Shown piece by piece: positions 28,086-38,142 of a DNA stretch of 64,000 nucleotides; within the stretch, counting starts at the first letter, position 1; the number at the start of each line of letters is the position of its first letter. The translations under genes were made by a program, and so were the position numbers. This DNA is from Vibrio tapetis subsp. tapetis (GTDB lineage Bacteria; Pseudomonadota; Gammaproteobacteria; Enterobacterales; Vibrionaceae). Where the stretch lies: the NCBI RefSeq assembly GCF_900233005.1, contig NZ_LT960611.1, forward strand, positions 1,612,001 through 1,676,000, given 5' to 3'. The notes under the pieces are model-generated. The model was not told where the DNA came from. It was given only the letters and a program-made list of their open reading frames with translations, and ran no database searches.

Positions 28086-30125
28086 ATGCCAACAGAACAA
28101 CTACAACTCTGGTTTTCAAAGCTAACGGATAATAGCCCGTTTTTCTTTGCAATATTGGACAGCGCACACAACTATCGCATGGTGAATGATCGCTATTGTG
28201 AAATTTCGGGGCTAGATAAAACCGAAATGATTGGGATGTGTGACAAACAGATCCTCGGTGAGTTATTTTATAAAAACCTGCAACCATACTACCAACGCGC
28301 TTTTAATGGCGAAACCGTTGAATCCGAAATAACACTTAACGATCATAGCTTAGAAACCAGCTTACATTTTAGCCTTTCGCCAATCATCAGTAAGGGCATT
28401 GTTGAATTCATCGCCTTCCACGCGATTGATACGTCTGAAAAACAAATTTTGGTTCGGTCGCTAGAAGAATCTGAAAACAAATTCACACGTTTAACTGAAT
28501 TATTGCCAAGCGGTTTGTTGCTAGTAGAAGATGGTTGTATCATTTCAGCCAACCGTACGTCATCTCAACTATTGGGGTTTAATAGCCCGGCAGAGCTGTT
28601 AGGCGAAGAATTCTCTCGTTTGTTTATCGATGAAAAGAGCAAACGTTCTTTTGGTTCTCAACTTATCCACCTACTGTCTGAGACCAGCATCAATTGCTTG
28701 ACCGGTGCCCGTTGCGGTATCGAAAGACGCATTAAGCTCAAGTCAGAGACCACCAGCATTCTCGGTAGTCAATCTCATATCATCCTCATTGAGGATTTAA
28801 GTAATGCGGAACTAAACGACACTCAAAGCCGTGGTGAAGATGCTCATATTGACTCTTTCACCAAGCTATACAATCGGTTCGGCTTTACTAAACGATTAGA
28901 GCAATTCATTCAAAATGAAACACCTTTAGTGATGCTGTATCTCGACATCGATAACTTTAAGAATATTAATGACTCTTTAGGTCATCATATTGGTGATAAG
29001 GTCATCAAAGAAGTTTCTGCAAGGTTACAACGACTACTCCCATCTCAAGCTGTACTAAGCCATTTAGGTGGCGATGAGTTTGGCATCATCCTGCCCGATC
29101 CAGACCATAACAGAACGGTGGATTTGCTAGGAGAGCGTATCATTTCCTTGATCAACCAACCTTTCGACCTCCACCACTTCAGTAAACGCTTGGCGTGCTC
29201 TATCGGCAGTGTTTGTTTCCCTGGAGATGGCCAAGATGCTCGAATTTTGCTGCAAAATGCTGACACAGCGATGTACGAAGCCAAAGATCGCGGACGCAAC
29301 CGCTTAATCAAATTCAACGACCAAATGAATAAAGAAGCGCGTATGCGACTTTGGCTTGAAATTGAACTTCAAAAAGCACTGCAACAAAATGGTTTGGAAG
29401 TTTGGTATCAGCCTAAAGTAAATGCAAAAGACTTCAGTATTAACGGCGCCGAAGCTTTAGTGCGATGGAAGCACCCGGTTGAAGGGTACATCAGCCCTGG
29501 TGCCTTTATTCCCGTCGCGGAGAAAGCTGGGTTAATTGAACAGCTTGGTCGAGTAGTCATGAGGGAAGTATTTTCAACGGTAAAGCGCTGGAAAGTACAA
29601 GGCATTTTGCCGGGTCGTGTCGCTATTAATCTCTCTCCTGAGCAGTTTGGTAACCCGAAACTGATTGATTACATGGAGAAGCTACTTCATACAACAGAAC
29701 TCGATCCAAGCTGCATCACTTTTGAGTTAACAGAAAGTGCAGTGATGAGTAATAGTGATCACACATTACAAATGTTGAATGCCATCAAAAAACTAGGATT
29801 TGCGTTATCTATCGATGATTTTGGTACCGGTTACTCTTCGTTATCTTACCTTGCTCGTTTCCCTTTGGATGAGTTAAAAATCGACCGTGCGTTCATCACT
29901 GATATCGACACGCTTCCTAAGCAGATCACCGTGATCGAAAACATCATCAACCTCGGTAAGTCGCTTAATCTGACTGTGGTTGCTGAAGGGGTTGAAACGC
30001 GCCATCAAGCCACTTTATTGTCGAATCTGGACTGCCACTCAATACAAGGTTTTCACTTTTACCGACCACAACCAAAGCAAGAAGTGGAAGAGCTGTTAGT
30101 GCAAAATAGAAGACACAGAAATTAA
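28086..30125 (+). CDS. rocS: Cytoplasmic PAS-GGDEF-EAL protein, RocS-type
   Basis: A 679-residue soluble c-di-GMP enzyme. Two PAS-like regions (about 1-110 and 120-230) precede a GGDEF domain with intact GGDEF (328-332) and an EAL domain with EALVRW (from 456), the DDFGTGYSSLSYL loop and AEGVE. Its place between ubiT and ubiU-ubiV is that of V. cholerae RocS (regulation of cell shape), reported to affect c-di-GMP-dependent rugosity and motility. I use ATG 28086 (MPTEQLQLWF); an ATG at 28050 in frame is possible, and neither has a strong ribosome binding site. No membrane segment is visible. Stand-alone gene with its own terminator. Confidence 0.85.
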   Translation: MPTEQLQLWFSKLTDNSPFFFAILDSAHNYRMVNDRYCEISGLDKTEMIGMCDKQILGELFYKNLQPYYQRAFNGETVESEITLNDHSLETSLHFSLSPIISKGIVEFIAFHAIDTSEKQILVRSLEESENKFTRLTELLPSGLLLVEDGCIISANRTSSQLLGFNSPAELLGEEFSRLFIDEKSKRSFGSQLIHLLSETSINCLTGARCGIERRIKLKSETTSILGSQSHIILIEDLSNAELNDTQSRGEDAHIDSFTKLYNRFGFTKRLEQFIQNETPLVMLYLDIDNFKNINDSLGHHIGDKVIKEVSARLQRLLPSQAVLSHLGGDEFGIILPDPDHNRTVDLLGERIISLINQPFDLHHFSKRLACSIGSVCFPGDGQDARILLQNADTAMYEAKDRGRNRLIKFNDQMNKEARMRLWLEIELQKALQQNGLEVWYQPKVNAKDFSINGAEALVRWKHPVEGYISPGAFIPVAEKAGLIEQLGRVVMREVFSTVKRWKVQGILPGRVAINLSPEQFGNPKLIDYMEKLLHTTELDPSCITFELTESAVMSNSDHTLQMLNAIKKLGFALSIDDFGTGYSSLSYLARFPLDELKIDRAFITDIDTLPKQITVIENIINLGKSLNLTVVAEGVETRHQATLLSNLDCHSIQGFHFYRPQPKQEVEELLVQNRRHRN

Positions 30126-30126
30126 C

Positions 30127-30155
30127 AGAAGAGCTCTCGTCGAGCTCTTCTTTGT
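30127..30155 (+). terminator. rocS terminator
   Basis: AGAAGAGCTC / GAGCTCTTCT, a perfect 10-bp stem with a 5-nt loop, followed by a T-rich stretch directly after the rocS stop. Confidence 0.82.
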
Positions 30156-30229
30156 TCTTTTCAACTTTTCGGGCTGAAACCTTTAACCCTAAGCTTCCCA
30201 ATGCTTCTTCTCCTACTCCACATTGAGTA

Positions 30230-30275
30230 ATCCGCTTTTAGTACTTCGTATTTCGTCCTTCCTATTTAGTACTTA
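30230..30275 (+). repeat. 14-nt repeat remnants, copy e
   Basis: Two or three decayed units (CCGCTTTTAGTACTTCG, then TATTTAGTACTTA) in the opposite sense to the flanking genes rocS and ubiU. Confidence 0.6.
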
Positions 30276-30375
30276 TCCCACCTTAATCGACAAAAACCTG
30301 CCTTGTATCAAACTCAGCATTCATAATTCTTCATAAAATGCGGGCTATAAATAATAACAACTAGGTAACAAGCGC

Positions 30376-31389
30376 ATGGAACTCCTTTGCCCTGCGGGTA
30401 ATTTACCCGCTCTAAAAACTGCAATCGATTGTGGCGCTGATGCGGTATACATCGGATTCAAAGACGACACCAATGCTCGTCATTTTGCTGGGCTCAATTT
30501 TACTGGGAAAAAACTCGATAAAGCGGTTCAATATGTTCATGACCACAATAAGAAGATTCATGTGGCCTTGAATACATTTGCACACCCAAATGGATTTAAC
30601 CGCTGGACAAATGCCGTTGATAACGCGGCCGCTATTGGTGTTGATGCCTTAATTGTGGCCGATATCGCGGTGTTGGACTATGCAGCAACCAAGTACCCAG
30701 AGATGGAATTGCATCTCTCTGTGCAAGCCTCGGCAACCAATGTTGCTGCCATCCAATTCTATACCAATAATTTCAATGTTAAACGCGTGGTTTTGCCTCG
30801 TGTACTTTCGATCCACCAAGTAAAACAACTCTCTCGTAACATCCCTCAAGGGGTTGAGCTTGAGGTATTTGCTTTCGGAAGCTTGTGTATCATGTCGGAA
30901 GGTCGTTGTTACTTATCATCTTATATGACAGGCGAGTCTCCAAATACGGTTGGTGCTTGTTCTCCAGCTAAGTATGTACGTTGGCAAGAAACAGAAAATG
31001 GTCTGGAGTCTAGGCTGAACGAAATCTTGATCGATCGATACGCTGAAGGGGAAAATGCTGGTTACCCTACTCTGTGTAAAGGCCGCTTTGACGTGAATAT
31101 CGATGGTGAAACAAAGCGCTACCATGCACTAGAAGAACCAACGAGCCTAAATACACTGTCTATGCTGCCTGACTTATTTGCAGCGAATGTTGCCTCTGTA
31201 AAAATCGAAGGCCGCCAGCGAAGTCCTGCCTATGTAGAACAAGTGACTCGGACGTGGCGTGAAGCCATCGACCATTACCTAGCAAACCCAACGCAATATC
31301 AAGTCGCTAAGCAATGGGATGCAACTTTAGCCAACGTTTCTGAAGGCAGACAAACCACGCTAGGTGCATATCACCGAAAATGGCAATAA
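30376..31389 (+). CDS. ubiU: Oxygen-independent ubiquinone hydroxylation protein UbiU
   Basis: A 337-residue U32-family protein that with UbiV and UbiT allows ubiquinone synthesis without oxygen, using prephenate-derived hydroxyl donation. Four cysteines expected to hold a [4Fe-4S] cluster are present: C171 and C178 in GSLCIMSEGRC, C195 in GACSPAKY and C234 in PTLCKGRF, two residues later than in E. coli UbiU. The N terminus (MELLCPAGNLPALKTAI) is typical. UbiV begins 12 bases after the stop. Anaerobic control by FNR is known in E. coli; I did not find a convincing FNR box here. Confidence 0.93.
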   Translation: MELLCPAGNLPALKTAIDCGADAVYIGFKDDTNARHFAGLNFTGKKLDKAVQYVHDHNKKIHVALNTFAHPNGFNRWTNAVDNAAAIGVDALIVADIAVLDYAATKYPEMELHLSVQASATNVAAIQFYTNNFNVKRVVLPRVLSIHQVKQLSRNIPQGVELEVFAFGSLCIMSEGRCYLSSYMTGESPNTVGACSPAKYVRWQETENGLESRLNEILIDRYAEGENAGYPTLCKGRFDVNIDGETKRYHALEEPTSLNTLSMLPDLFAANVASVKIEGRQRSPAYVEQVTRTWREAIDHYLANPTQYQVAKQWDATLANVSEGRQTTLGAYHRKWQ

Positions 31390-31401
31390 AGAGATTTGAA
31401 T

Positions 31402-32274
31402 ATGAAATACGCATTAGGCCCTCTTCTTTATTTTTGGCCAAAACAAGATGTTGAGAATTTTTACCAACAAGCCGCTAACAGCCAAGCGAATATTATCTAT
31501 CTTGGTGAAAGTGTTTGCTCCAAAAGGCGTGAAATGAAGCCTGCACATTGGTTTGATATTGCCAAACAGCTCGCTGCTGATGGCAAGCAAGTGGTACTTT
31601 CTACCATGGCTTTATTAGAAGCGCCAAGCGAAGTCAATGTCATGAAGAAGTACATTGATAACGGCGACTTTACTATTGAAGCCAACGATGTATCGGCAAT
31701 CCAACTCGCCAGCGATAGTAAAGTACCTTTTGTTGTAGGCCCGGCGGTTAATGCTTATAACGCGCAAACGTTGCAGCTGTTTCTTAAACAAGGCATGACA
31801 CGTTGGTGTATGCCTGTAGAGTTATCAAGAGAGTGGTTATCGCAAGTCATGACTCAATGCGAGCAACTTGGTATCCGAAATAAATTTGAAGTAGAAGTGT
31901 TTAGCCACGGGTATTTACCACTGGCGTACTCTGCGCGCTGTTTTACCGCTAGAGCCGAGGATAAGCCTAAAGACGAATGTGAAACTTGCTGTATTCGTTA
32001 CCCAACGGGGTTAAAGGTTGAAAGCCAAGAAGGACAGGAAGTCTTTAACCTTAATGGCATTCAAACGCAATCTGGCTATTGTTACAACCTAATCAATGAT
32101 TTAACTAGTATGACAGGGTTGGTTGATGTGGTTCGACTTAGCCCACTAGGGCTAGAAACCTTCTCACACTTAGATCAATTTAAATCCAATGAACAAGGGC
32201 AAAACCCTATCAAACTAGAAAACCGCCAATGCAATGGTTTCTGGCATCAATTAGCTGGACTGGAAATAAAATAG
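31402..32274 (+). CDS. ubiV: Oxygen-independent ubiquinone hydroxylation protein UbiV
   Basis: A 290-residue U32-family partner of UbiU. The cluster cysteines fall at C39, C180, C193 and C197, the same positions as in E. coli UbiV (ESVCSKRRE; SARCFTAR; ECETCCIRYP). I use the ATG at 31402 (MKYALGPLLYFWPK); a TTG two codons earlier is less likely. AAGAGA lies upstream. It is the second gene of the ubiU-ubiV pair and ends before a 12-bp hairpin. Confidence 0.93.
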   Translation: MKYALGPLLYFWPKQDVENFYQQAANSQANIIYLGESVCSKRREMKPAHWFDIAKQLAADGKQVVLSTMALLEAPSEVNVMKKYIDNGDFTIEANDVSAIQLASDSKVPFVVGPAVNAYNAQTLQLFLKQGMTRWCMPVELSREWLSQVMTQCEQLGIRNKFEVEVFSHGYLPLAYSARCFTARAEDKPKDECETCCIRYPTGLKVESQEGQEVFNLNGIQTQSGYCYNLINDLTSMTGLVDVVRLSPLGLETFSHLDQFKSNEQGQNPIKLENRQCNGFWHQLAGLEIK

Positions 32275-32310
32275 CCGGGCAGGAAATCAAACAGATCAAT
32301 TCAAACGCCA

Positions 32311-32339
32311 TAATAAGCTCTCTGCGTGAGAGCTTATTA
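32311..32339. terminator. Hairpin between ubiV and MATE gene
   Basis: Perfect 12-bp stem TAATAAGCTCTC / GAGAGCTTATTA with a 5-nt loop, between convergent genes. It lacks a long T-run. Confidence 0.65.
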
Positions 32340-32357
32340 TCTACCTTTCCGAACCGA

Positions 32358-33713
32358 CTAAACAGCTGCACTCGTCTCTTGTCGTAGTCTAAGAGCGGTC
32401 TTTGAAGGCGAAAGTTTCACATCCCTTAATAGCACAAAGAAAATGAGCCCTGATAGTGCGATATTTGAAAGTGGGAATGCCATCCATACTCCATCGACAC
32501 CGAAATAGCCGGGTAAAACAAATAAGAATGGCAATTGAATGACAATATTGCCTACGGTGATCATCACCGCCTTTTTACTTTCACCTAACGCTTGGTAATA
32601 AGCCGAGGCCACCACAATAAAACCATCTAAGAATACCGCGAATAAGTGCAAACGAATGCCTACAATCGCCTCTTGTTGTAAAGCAGGATCAGTACCATTG
32701 AAAATAGATACAATACCTTGAGGGAACACGTTAACCAAAACCGAAAATACAATGCCGCCAATGACCGCAGTAGCCATAGCAATTTTCAACAATCGATACA
32801 CATTATTGTGCCGCTGCGCACCATAATTAAAGCTCACTAGTGGCTGCATTCCATTTGCTATTCCCTCCGCAACGAAGTAATAAATCGTCACGATATAACC
32901 AACAATGGCGTAAGCCCCGACAACCAGTAGATTGCTGTGTACTGAAAACATCCAGTTGTGTAATGCAACCATAGTACAGCCATAGGCATACATGAAAAAG
33001 CTCGATGCCCCCATGCCTGATATGCGAAGCATCGCCTCCCAATCTAAAGAGAAATGCTTAAGACGAATTCTTAGGGTGGCAAACGGGCTGAAAAAGTAAG
33101 ATAAACCAATAACGGCAACAACGGATTGTGCAATAGACGTTGCAATCGCAGCCCCTAGTAACTCCCAGTCCAACAAAACAATAAACACGTAATCCAATGC
33201 TATATTAGTCAACGCACCGACCACCATTAAAATAGTAGCTAAGTTAGGGCGGTTATCATTTCGCAGTAAAAATGGGATGGCAAACGAGGTAAGTACGATA
33301 GGTGAGGCATAGTACAGTACCTGTACGTACTCCAGGGCCATATCAAAAACCACGCCTTCAGCACCTTGACTACGTAACAAGAATGGGGAGAATTCCATCA
33401 AAGAAAATGAAATTATCGGTGCCAAAAACACAATAAATACCATACTGGATGCAATGATCGTCTTCGCATCCTCTATTCGCTCCTCACCTTGCCAGATAGA
33501 AGCGATAGCCCCTGTCCCAACGCCAATCATCATGCCAAGGCCTAACACAGAACCAACGATTGGCCAGGCTAGATTAATCGCAGCGAGTCCGTCCGCTCCA
33601 ATATAATGACCGATAAAAATACCATCGACGATTTGATACAAACCGTTGACCAGCATTGCAACAATGGTCGGTAACGTGTAGCGCCAAAACTGTTTGTAAA
33701 TGGATTGTTCCAT
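32358..33713 (-). CDS. MATE-family efflux transporter
   Basis: A 451-residue membrane protein with 12 predicted helices arranged as two halves. MATE family features include LPTIVAMLVNGLYQIVDGIFIGHYIG near the start (key parts NGLYQIVDG and FIGHYIG), GVGTGAIASI and EGIANGMQPLVSFNYGA. Members export drugs or metabolites with Na+ or H+ antiport; the substrate cannot be read. I use ATG 33713 rather than the TTG one codon before it. It converges with ubiV and lies downstream of the nlpI terminator, so it probably has its own promoter in the AT-rich 210 bases upstream. Confidence 0.88.
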   Translation of the reverse strand: MEQSIYKQFWRYTLPTIVAMLVNGLYQIVDGIFIGHYIGADGLAAINLAWPIVGSVLGLGMMIGVGTGAIASIWQGEERIEDAKTIIASSMVFIVFLAPIISFSLMEFSPFLLRSQGAEGVVFDMALEYVQVLYYASPIVLTSFAIPFLLRNDNRPNLATILMVVGALTNIALDYVFIVLLDWELLGAAIATSIAQSVVAVIGLSYFFSPFATLRIRLKHFSLDWEAMLRISGMGASSFFMYAYGCTMVALHNWMFSVHSNLLVVGAYAIVGYIVTIYYFVAEGIANGMQPLVSFNYGAQRHNNVYRLLKIAMATAVIGGIVFSVLVNVFPQGIVSIFNGTDPALQQEAIVGIRLHLFAVFLDGFIVVASAYYQALGESKKAVMITVGNIVIQLPFLFVLPGYFGVDGVWMAFPLSNIALSGLIFFVLLRDVKLSPSKTALRLRQETSAAV

Positions 33714-33920
33714 CAATTATTCACTCATGTTTAATGCAAAATATAAACTAGATATATATTTTAATATCAAACTTTATCACAATAGTTGATTAACAATGTA
33801 CTATTAATTTCAAATCAACCTTTTATTAATATGACTTTCGACCAAAACCCCAATTAGAGAATAAATAGAACGACATTAAATTGAATGTAACAATTTCTTT
33901 TCAATCAACGCTTAATGATC

Positions 33921-33947
33921 AAAAAAGTCACCCATAAATGAGTGACT
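33921..33947 (-). terminator. nlpI terminator
   Basis: On the minus strand AGTCACTCAT / ATGGGTGACT with a TT loop and one mismatch, followed by six Ts, about 30 bases after the nlpI stop. Confidence 0.82.
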
Positions 33948-33976
33948 CTGTCGTCTTATTCGTTAGCTAGTGCTTA

Positions 33977-34873
33977 TCATTGCTGCTCTTTTTCGAGCTC
34001 CTGCTGCCTTGCTTCACGAAGGATATTGTACATATTACCGAGTTCAAGGTAAGAGTACCTGTGCTCTACGTACTCAAATACATTGAACGCCAATGACAAC
34101 TTATAAAGTGAGATAGCATTTGCGAAATCTCCTTTTAGTTGATGTCGCTTACCTAAATAAAAATACACTTCGGTTAAACGTTGAGCCAGAACTTCGTTCC
34201 CTGTCGTTCCATCAACGATGGCTTTGTATGCCTGCTCTTCGGTGATTTCTTCTAGCATAATGGCGACCATGAGCCAGCCCCAGCGTTCACCTCTGTCGTC
34301 GTAGCGCTGCTTTAATTTACTCTCAGCGGCAACCGGATCAATTTCAAGCTCTATAACATAAAGCCAAAGAGCTCGAAATGGGTCTTGAGGATCATCTAAA
34401 TAATGCTTACTCATTTCTTCAAAAGCGAGTTCGTAGCGACCACCATAATAAAGTGCAATCGCACGGTTACGCTCGGCATATTCGTTGTCAGGATCGAGAT
34501 CTAAGGTAGAATCGAAGGATTCATAAGCCGCATCAAATTCTCGTTTCTCAGTAAAGTAAACACCAAGCAGGTTATAAACATCCGGTTGGCGAGGGTTCAG
34601 TTTAAGTGAGCGCTCAAAATCCAATCGAGCTAAATCTCGCAAACCAACACTATCGTAATAATTACCGCGTTCGTAATACATTTTTGCACGAACATCATTG
34701 TTCAAATCTTGACGAGTGAGTAACTGAGAAAGGCGAGCAATTTGAACTTCTTGTTGCAAGCTAGGTTGAAGCGGAACGGCCATAGGTGGATAAACCCATT
34801 GGCTATTGTTAGATGCACATCCTGTTAGCAGTAGAAGCGCACTAACTCCTGCTATTTTTAACCATTTAACCAA
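33977..34873 (-). CDS. nlpI: Outer-membrane lipoprotein NlpI
   Basis: A 298-residue TPR lipoprotein that in E. coli scaffolds murein endopeptidases and Prc-mediated degradation of MepS. The signal peptide ends in the lipobox LLTGC (KWLKIAGVSALLLLTGCAS), followed by TPR units such as AKMYYERGNYYDSVGLRDLARLDFERSLKLNP (YERGNYYDS to LDFERSL) and VYNLLGVYFTEKREFDAAYESFDS. I place the start at TTG 34873 because GGAGA lies 6 bases upstream and the signal peptide then has normal length; an ATG ten codons earlier has no ribosome binding site. It follows pnp, as in E. coli. Confidence 0.9.
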   Translation of the reverse strand: MVKWLKIAGVSALLLLTGCASNNSQWVYPPMAVPLQPSLQQEVQIARLSQLLTRQDLNNDVRAKMYYERGNYYDSVGLRDLARLDFERSLKLNPRQPDVYNLLGVYFTEKREFDAAYESFDSTLDLDPDNEYAERNRAIALYYGGRYELAFEEMSKHYLDDPQDPFRALWLYVIELEIDPVAAESKLKQRYDDRGERWGWLMVAIMLEEITEEQAYKAIVDGTTGNEVLAQRLTEVYFYLGKRHQLKGDFANAISLYKLSLAFNVFEYVEHRYSYLELGNMYNILREARQQELEKEQQ

Positions 34874-34926
34874 ACTGATTCTCCTGTTTTCTCCTCGCCT
34901 CATTGATTTGACGTATTTTTTTGTAT

Positions 34927-34960
34927 AAAAAAAGGGAGGAGCTTATTCGCTCCTCCCTTT
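34927..34960 (-). terminator. pnp terminator
   Basis: On the minus strand AAAGGGAGGAGC / GCTCCTCCCTTT with a 10-bp-plus stem, a 6-nt loop and a following T7 run. Confidence 0.9.
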
Positions 34961-35010
34961 ATAACATGCTTTTGCTTAATTGCGTAAGCGAGTTACTTAT
35001 TCAGTATTCG

Positions 35011-37143
35011 TTATTCAGCGCTTGCTTCGTCACTAGATGCCGCTTCTTCAGCTGGCTTTTCTACTGCTTCTTTCATGCTCAAACGTACACGGCCTTGACG
35101 GTCGATTTCAAGTACTTTAACCGGTACTTCTTGGCCTTCTGTTAGGTAGTCAGATACTTTCTCTACACGCTTATCAGCGATTTGAGAGATGTGTACTAGA
35201 CCATCTTTACCAGGAAGAATCGTTACGAATGCACCGAAATCAGCAAGACGCGCAACTTTACCCATGTAGATAGTACCGACTTCAACTTCAGCAGTTAGTG
35301 CTTTGATGCGGTTGATCGCATCTTCAGCTTGCTCACCAGAAGTTGCAGCAATCTTAACTGTACCGTCGTCTTCGATTTCGATCGTAGTGCCAGTCTCTTC
35401 ACAAAGAGAACGGATCACAGCGCCGCCTTTACCGATTACGTCACGGATCTTATCAGTGTTGATCTTCATCGTGTGAATACGTGGAGCAAACTCAGAGATA
35501 TCTTCACGAGCACCAGAAATTGCTTCATCCATCACTGTAAGGATGTGCTTACGCGCACCTTGAGCTTGGTTAAGAGCGATTTGCATGATCTCTTTAGTGA
35601 TACCTTCGATTTTGATGTCCATTTGAAGCGCAGTGATACCTTCGTTAGTACCTGCTACTTTAAAGTCCATGTCGCCAAGGTGATCTTCGTCGCCTAGGAT
35701 GTCAGAAAGAACAACGAAGTCGTCGCCTTCTTTAACTAGACCCATCGCGATACCCGCAACAGAAGCTTTAATTGGAACACCAGCATCCATAAGTGCTAGA
35801 GACGTACCACATACAGAAGCCATTGAAGAAGAACCGTTAGATTCTGTGATTTCCGATACAACACGAACTGTGTATGGGAACTCTTCAATAGAAGGCATTA
35901 CTGCCGCGATACCACGTTTAGCAAGCTTACCGTGACCAATTTCACGACGCTTAGGAGAACCAACGAAGCCAGTTTCACCAACACAGTATGGAGGGAAGTT
36001 GTAGTGTAGAAGGAAGTGATCTTTCTTCTCACCCATTAGGCTGTCAATGATTTGCGCGTCACGTTGTGTACCAAGCGTAGCCGTAACAAGTGCTTGAGTT
36101 TCACCACGAGTGAACAAAGAAGAACCGTGAGTACGTGGAAGAACGCCAGTACGAACATCAAGTGCACGAACCATGTCTTTCTCACGACCATCAATACGTG
36201 GGTTACCAGCAATGATGCGGCCACGTACAACGTTTTTCTCTAGAGAACCAAGCATGCCGCGAACTTCGCGCTCATCCAAAGTTTCGTCAGACGCTAGAAG
36301 CTCAGCAACGACTTCATTTTTGATTGCGCCAACTTGCTCGTAACGAGCCATTTTTTCAGTGATTTGGTAAGCATCAGAAAGACGAGTTTCTGCTTTTTCA
36401 GCAACAAGCGCTTTAAGCTCAGTGTTTACTGCTGGTGCTTCCCAGTTCCAAGAAGGAGTAGCAACTTCTTCTGCGAACTCATTGATTGCTTTGATGACTA
36501 CTTGTTGTTGATCGTGACCGTAAACAACCGCTGCTAGCATCTCTTCTTCAGACAAGTTGTCTGCTTCAGATTCAACCATAAGTACCGCACCTTCAGTACC
36601 AGACACAACAAGGTCTAGTTTAGAGTTTTCAAGCTCAGTATTTGAAGGGTTAAGTACTAGTTCGCCATCGATGTGACCAACACGTGCTGCACCGATAGGA
36701 CCGTTGAATGGAACACCAGCGATAGACAGTGCCGCAGACGTAGCGATCATAGTGATCATGTCTGGGTTTACGTCAGGGTTGATAGAAACAACCGTTGCAA
36801 TTACCTGTACTTCGTTTTTGAAAGCACTTGGGAAAAGTGGACGGATTGGACGGTCGATAAGACGAGCCGTTAGTGTTTCAGCTTCAGAAGGACGACCTTC
36901 ACGCTTGAAGAAACCACCAGGGATTTTACCAGCAGCGTAAGTACGCTCTTGGTAGTTAACTGTTAGCGGGAAGAAGTCTTGACCTTCTACAGCCGCTTTT
37001 TTAGCAACAACAGAAACGAATACTGATGTATCGTCCATGCTTGCCATAACTGCAGCAGTCGCTTGGCGAGCCATTACGCCTGTTTCTAGAGTAACGGTGT
37101 GGTTGCCGTATTTAAACGACTTAACAACTGGTTTTTCGAACAT
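35011..37143 (-). CDS. pnp: Polynucleotide phosphorylase
   Basis: PNPase, 710 residues, a 3'-5' phosphorolytic exoribonuclease of the degradosome. Two RNase PH domains flank a helical linker; the second has the [10 protein letters not shown] and [14 protein letters not shown] segments of the active site. A KH domain ([16 protein letters not shown]) and an S1 domain ([25 protein letters not shown], read as [13 protein letters not shown]) follow, and the tail is acidic. In E. coli PNPase represses its own synthesis through an RNase III-processed leader; the 420-bp gap before this gene contains a GACC-AAAA-GGTC hairpin that could play that part. Confidence 0.96.
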   Translation of the reverse strand: MFEKPVVKSFKYGNHTVTLETGVMARQATAAVMASMDDTSVFVSVVAKKAAVEGQDFFPLTVNYQERTYAAGKIPGGFFKREGRPSEAETLTARLIDRPIRPLFPSAFKNEVQVIATVVSINPDVNPDMITMIATSAALSIAGVPFNGPIGAARVGHIDGELVLNPSNTELENSKLDLVVSGTEGAVLMVESEADNLSEEEMLAAVVYGHDQQQVVIKAINEFAEEVATPSWNWEAPAVNTELKALVAEKAETRLSDAYQITEKMARYEQVGAIKNEVVAELLASDETLDEREVRGMLGSLEKNVVRGRIIAGNPRIDGREKDMVRALDVRTGVLPRTHGSSLFTRGETQALVTATLGTQRDAQIIDSLMGEKKDHFLLHYNFPPYCVGETGFVGSPKRREIGHGKLAKRGIAAVMPSIEEFPYTVRVVSEITESNGSSSMASVCGTSLALMDAGVPIKASVAGIAMGLVKEGDDFVVLSDILGDEDHLGDMDFKVAGTNEGITALQMDIKIEGITKEIMQIALNQAQGARKHILTVMDEAISGAREDISEFAPRIHTMKINTDKIRDVIGKGGAVIRSLCEETGTTIEIEDDGTVKIAATSGEQAEDAINRIKALTAEVEVGTIYMGKVARLADFGAFVTILPGKDGLVHISQIADKRVEKVSDYLTEGQEVPVKVLEIDRQGRVRLSMKEAVEKPAEEAASSDEASAE

Positions 37144-37514
37144 TGTATTTCCTTTCGTCTAGGGGAGCCCTAGATTAGAGTTAAGGTAACCAAGACATTA
37201 CGAATCGCGACTAGTAAAAAAGGGCTTAGGAAGTACGAAAAGCTAAGTGCTAAGCTCTAAGTGTTAAGAGCTAGAAGCATCACTTTATACGCTAAGCACT
37301 TATCTTCTCTTACTTCGCTTTTAGTACTTCGCTCTTAGTACTTAGCTTCTCGCACTTGGCGCAAGCCCGCTTTTAATAGCCGCGACCTTTTGGTCGACAT
37401 CGGTGACTGTAATGTAAAGGTAGTATGCGATTAAAATAACGGAAGTTACTTTAATGGGACGTAGTATAAACTACTTAATCGAGGTATTGCTATTGCTAGC
37501 AATATTTAGATAGT
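37144..37514. other. rpsO-pnp intergenic region
   Basis: No gene seen. It contains a TATACT -10-like box near 37464-37469 (minus strand) for a possible pnp promoter, a perfect ATTGCTAGCAAT palindrome at 37492-37503, a GACC-AAAA-GGTC hairpin at 37384-37395 resembling an RNase III target, and a repeat array at 37231-37357. Confidence 0.5.
37231..37357 (-). repeat. 14-nt repeat array, copy f, with inverted arm
   Basis: Right half: units such as CTTCGCTTTTAGTA in plus orientation (TAAGTACTAAAAGC family on minus). Left half: AAGTACGAAAAGCTAAGTGC in the opposite sense. It would be transcribed as part of the pnp leader if the promoter lies upstream. Confidence 0.7.
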
Positions 37515-37542
37515 AAAAAAGGGGCTAAAAGCCCCTTTTTTT
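37515..37542 (-). terminator. rpsO terminator
   Basis: GGGGC-TTTTA-GCCCC type stem (minus strand AAAGGGGCTTTTAGCCCC) with a T6 run, 26 bases after the rpsO stop. Confidence 0.9.
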
Positions 37543-37567
37543 ACAAACTGTTCTAAGCAGTCACTAA

Positions 37568-37837
37568 TTAGCGACGTAGGCCTAGGCGTTTGATTAGGTC
37601 TTGGTAACGAGAAAGGTTTTTGCCTTTCAGGTAATCAAGAAGCTTACGACGGCGAGAAACCATACGTAGCAGACCACGACGGCTGTGGTGATCGTGGATG
37701 TGCGATTTGAAGTGACCTTGTAGGTGGTTGATAGAAGCAGTAAGTAGTGCTACTTGTACTTCAGGTGAACCAGTGTCGCCTTCTACTTGCGCGTATTCTG
37801 CAACGATTGCTGCTTTAGTTTCTGCATTCAGAGACAT
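37568..37837 (-). CDS. rpsO: 30S ribosomal protein S15
   Basis: S15, 89 residues, a primary 16S rRNA-binding protein needed for the assembly of the 30S platform. The family pattern is complete: [41 protein letters not shown] (notably [15 protein letters not shown]) and [17 protein letters not shown] near the end. In E. coli S15 represses its own translation through a pseudoknot around its start; a comparable structure was not tested here. It lies between truB and pnp in the standard order, with its own terminator. Confidence 0.97.
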   Translation of the reverse strand: MSLNAETKAAIVAEYAQVEGDTGSPEVQVALLTASINHLQGHFKSHIHDHHSRRGLLRMVSRRRKLLDYLKGKNLSRYQDLIKRLGLRR

Positions 37838-37963
37838 ATATCTCTCCTAATAAGAGTTAGGTTTTTAAAAGTGTGTCAGCCAATCTCTGATTCAGCCGAC
37901 ACGTGAAGCGCGAATTATACGGGAGTATTTTTTAAACACAAGCGGTTTAAAATAATGAATGAG

Positions 37964-37984
37964 CGGAAGGCGGAAGGCGGAAGG
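37964..37984 (+). repeat. 7-bp tandem repeat
   Basis: Three exact copies of CGGAAGG in the truB-rpsO gap, followed by a partial copy. Too short to interpret. Confidence 0.6.
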
Positions 37985-38033
37985 CAGGATTAGGGACTCT
38001 GCTCGCAAGGCAAAGCTAAATCACTTTGCTGCT

Positions 38034-38072
38034 AAAAAAACAAAAGAGCAAAAGCGCCCCCGCTTTTGCTCC
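38034..38072 (-). terminator. truB-distal terminator
   Basis: GAGCAAAAGCG / CGCTTTTGCTC stem followed on the minus strand by TTTTG and T7, about 40 bases after the truB stop. It separates the nusA-truB operon from rpsO. Confidence 0.88.
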
Positions 38073-38080
38073 TAAATCTC

Positions 38081-38142
38081 TAACTTCGCTTTTAGTACTT
38101 AACTTTTAGCACTTAGCCTTTCGCACTTTGCACTTCGCTTTC
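38081..38142 (-). repeat. 14-nt repeat array, copy g, running into truB
   Basis: Units of the TAAGTACTAAAAGC family on the minus strand. The array enters the last ten codons of truB and supplies its stop codon (TAAGTGCTAAAAGT). Confidence 0.75.
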
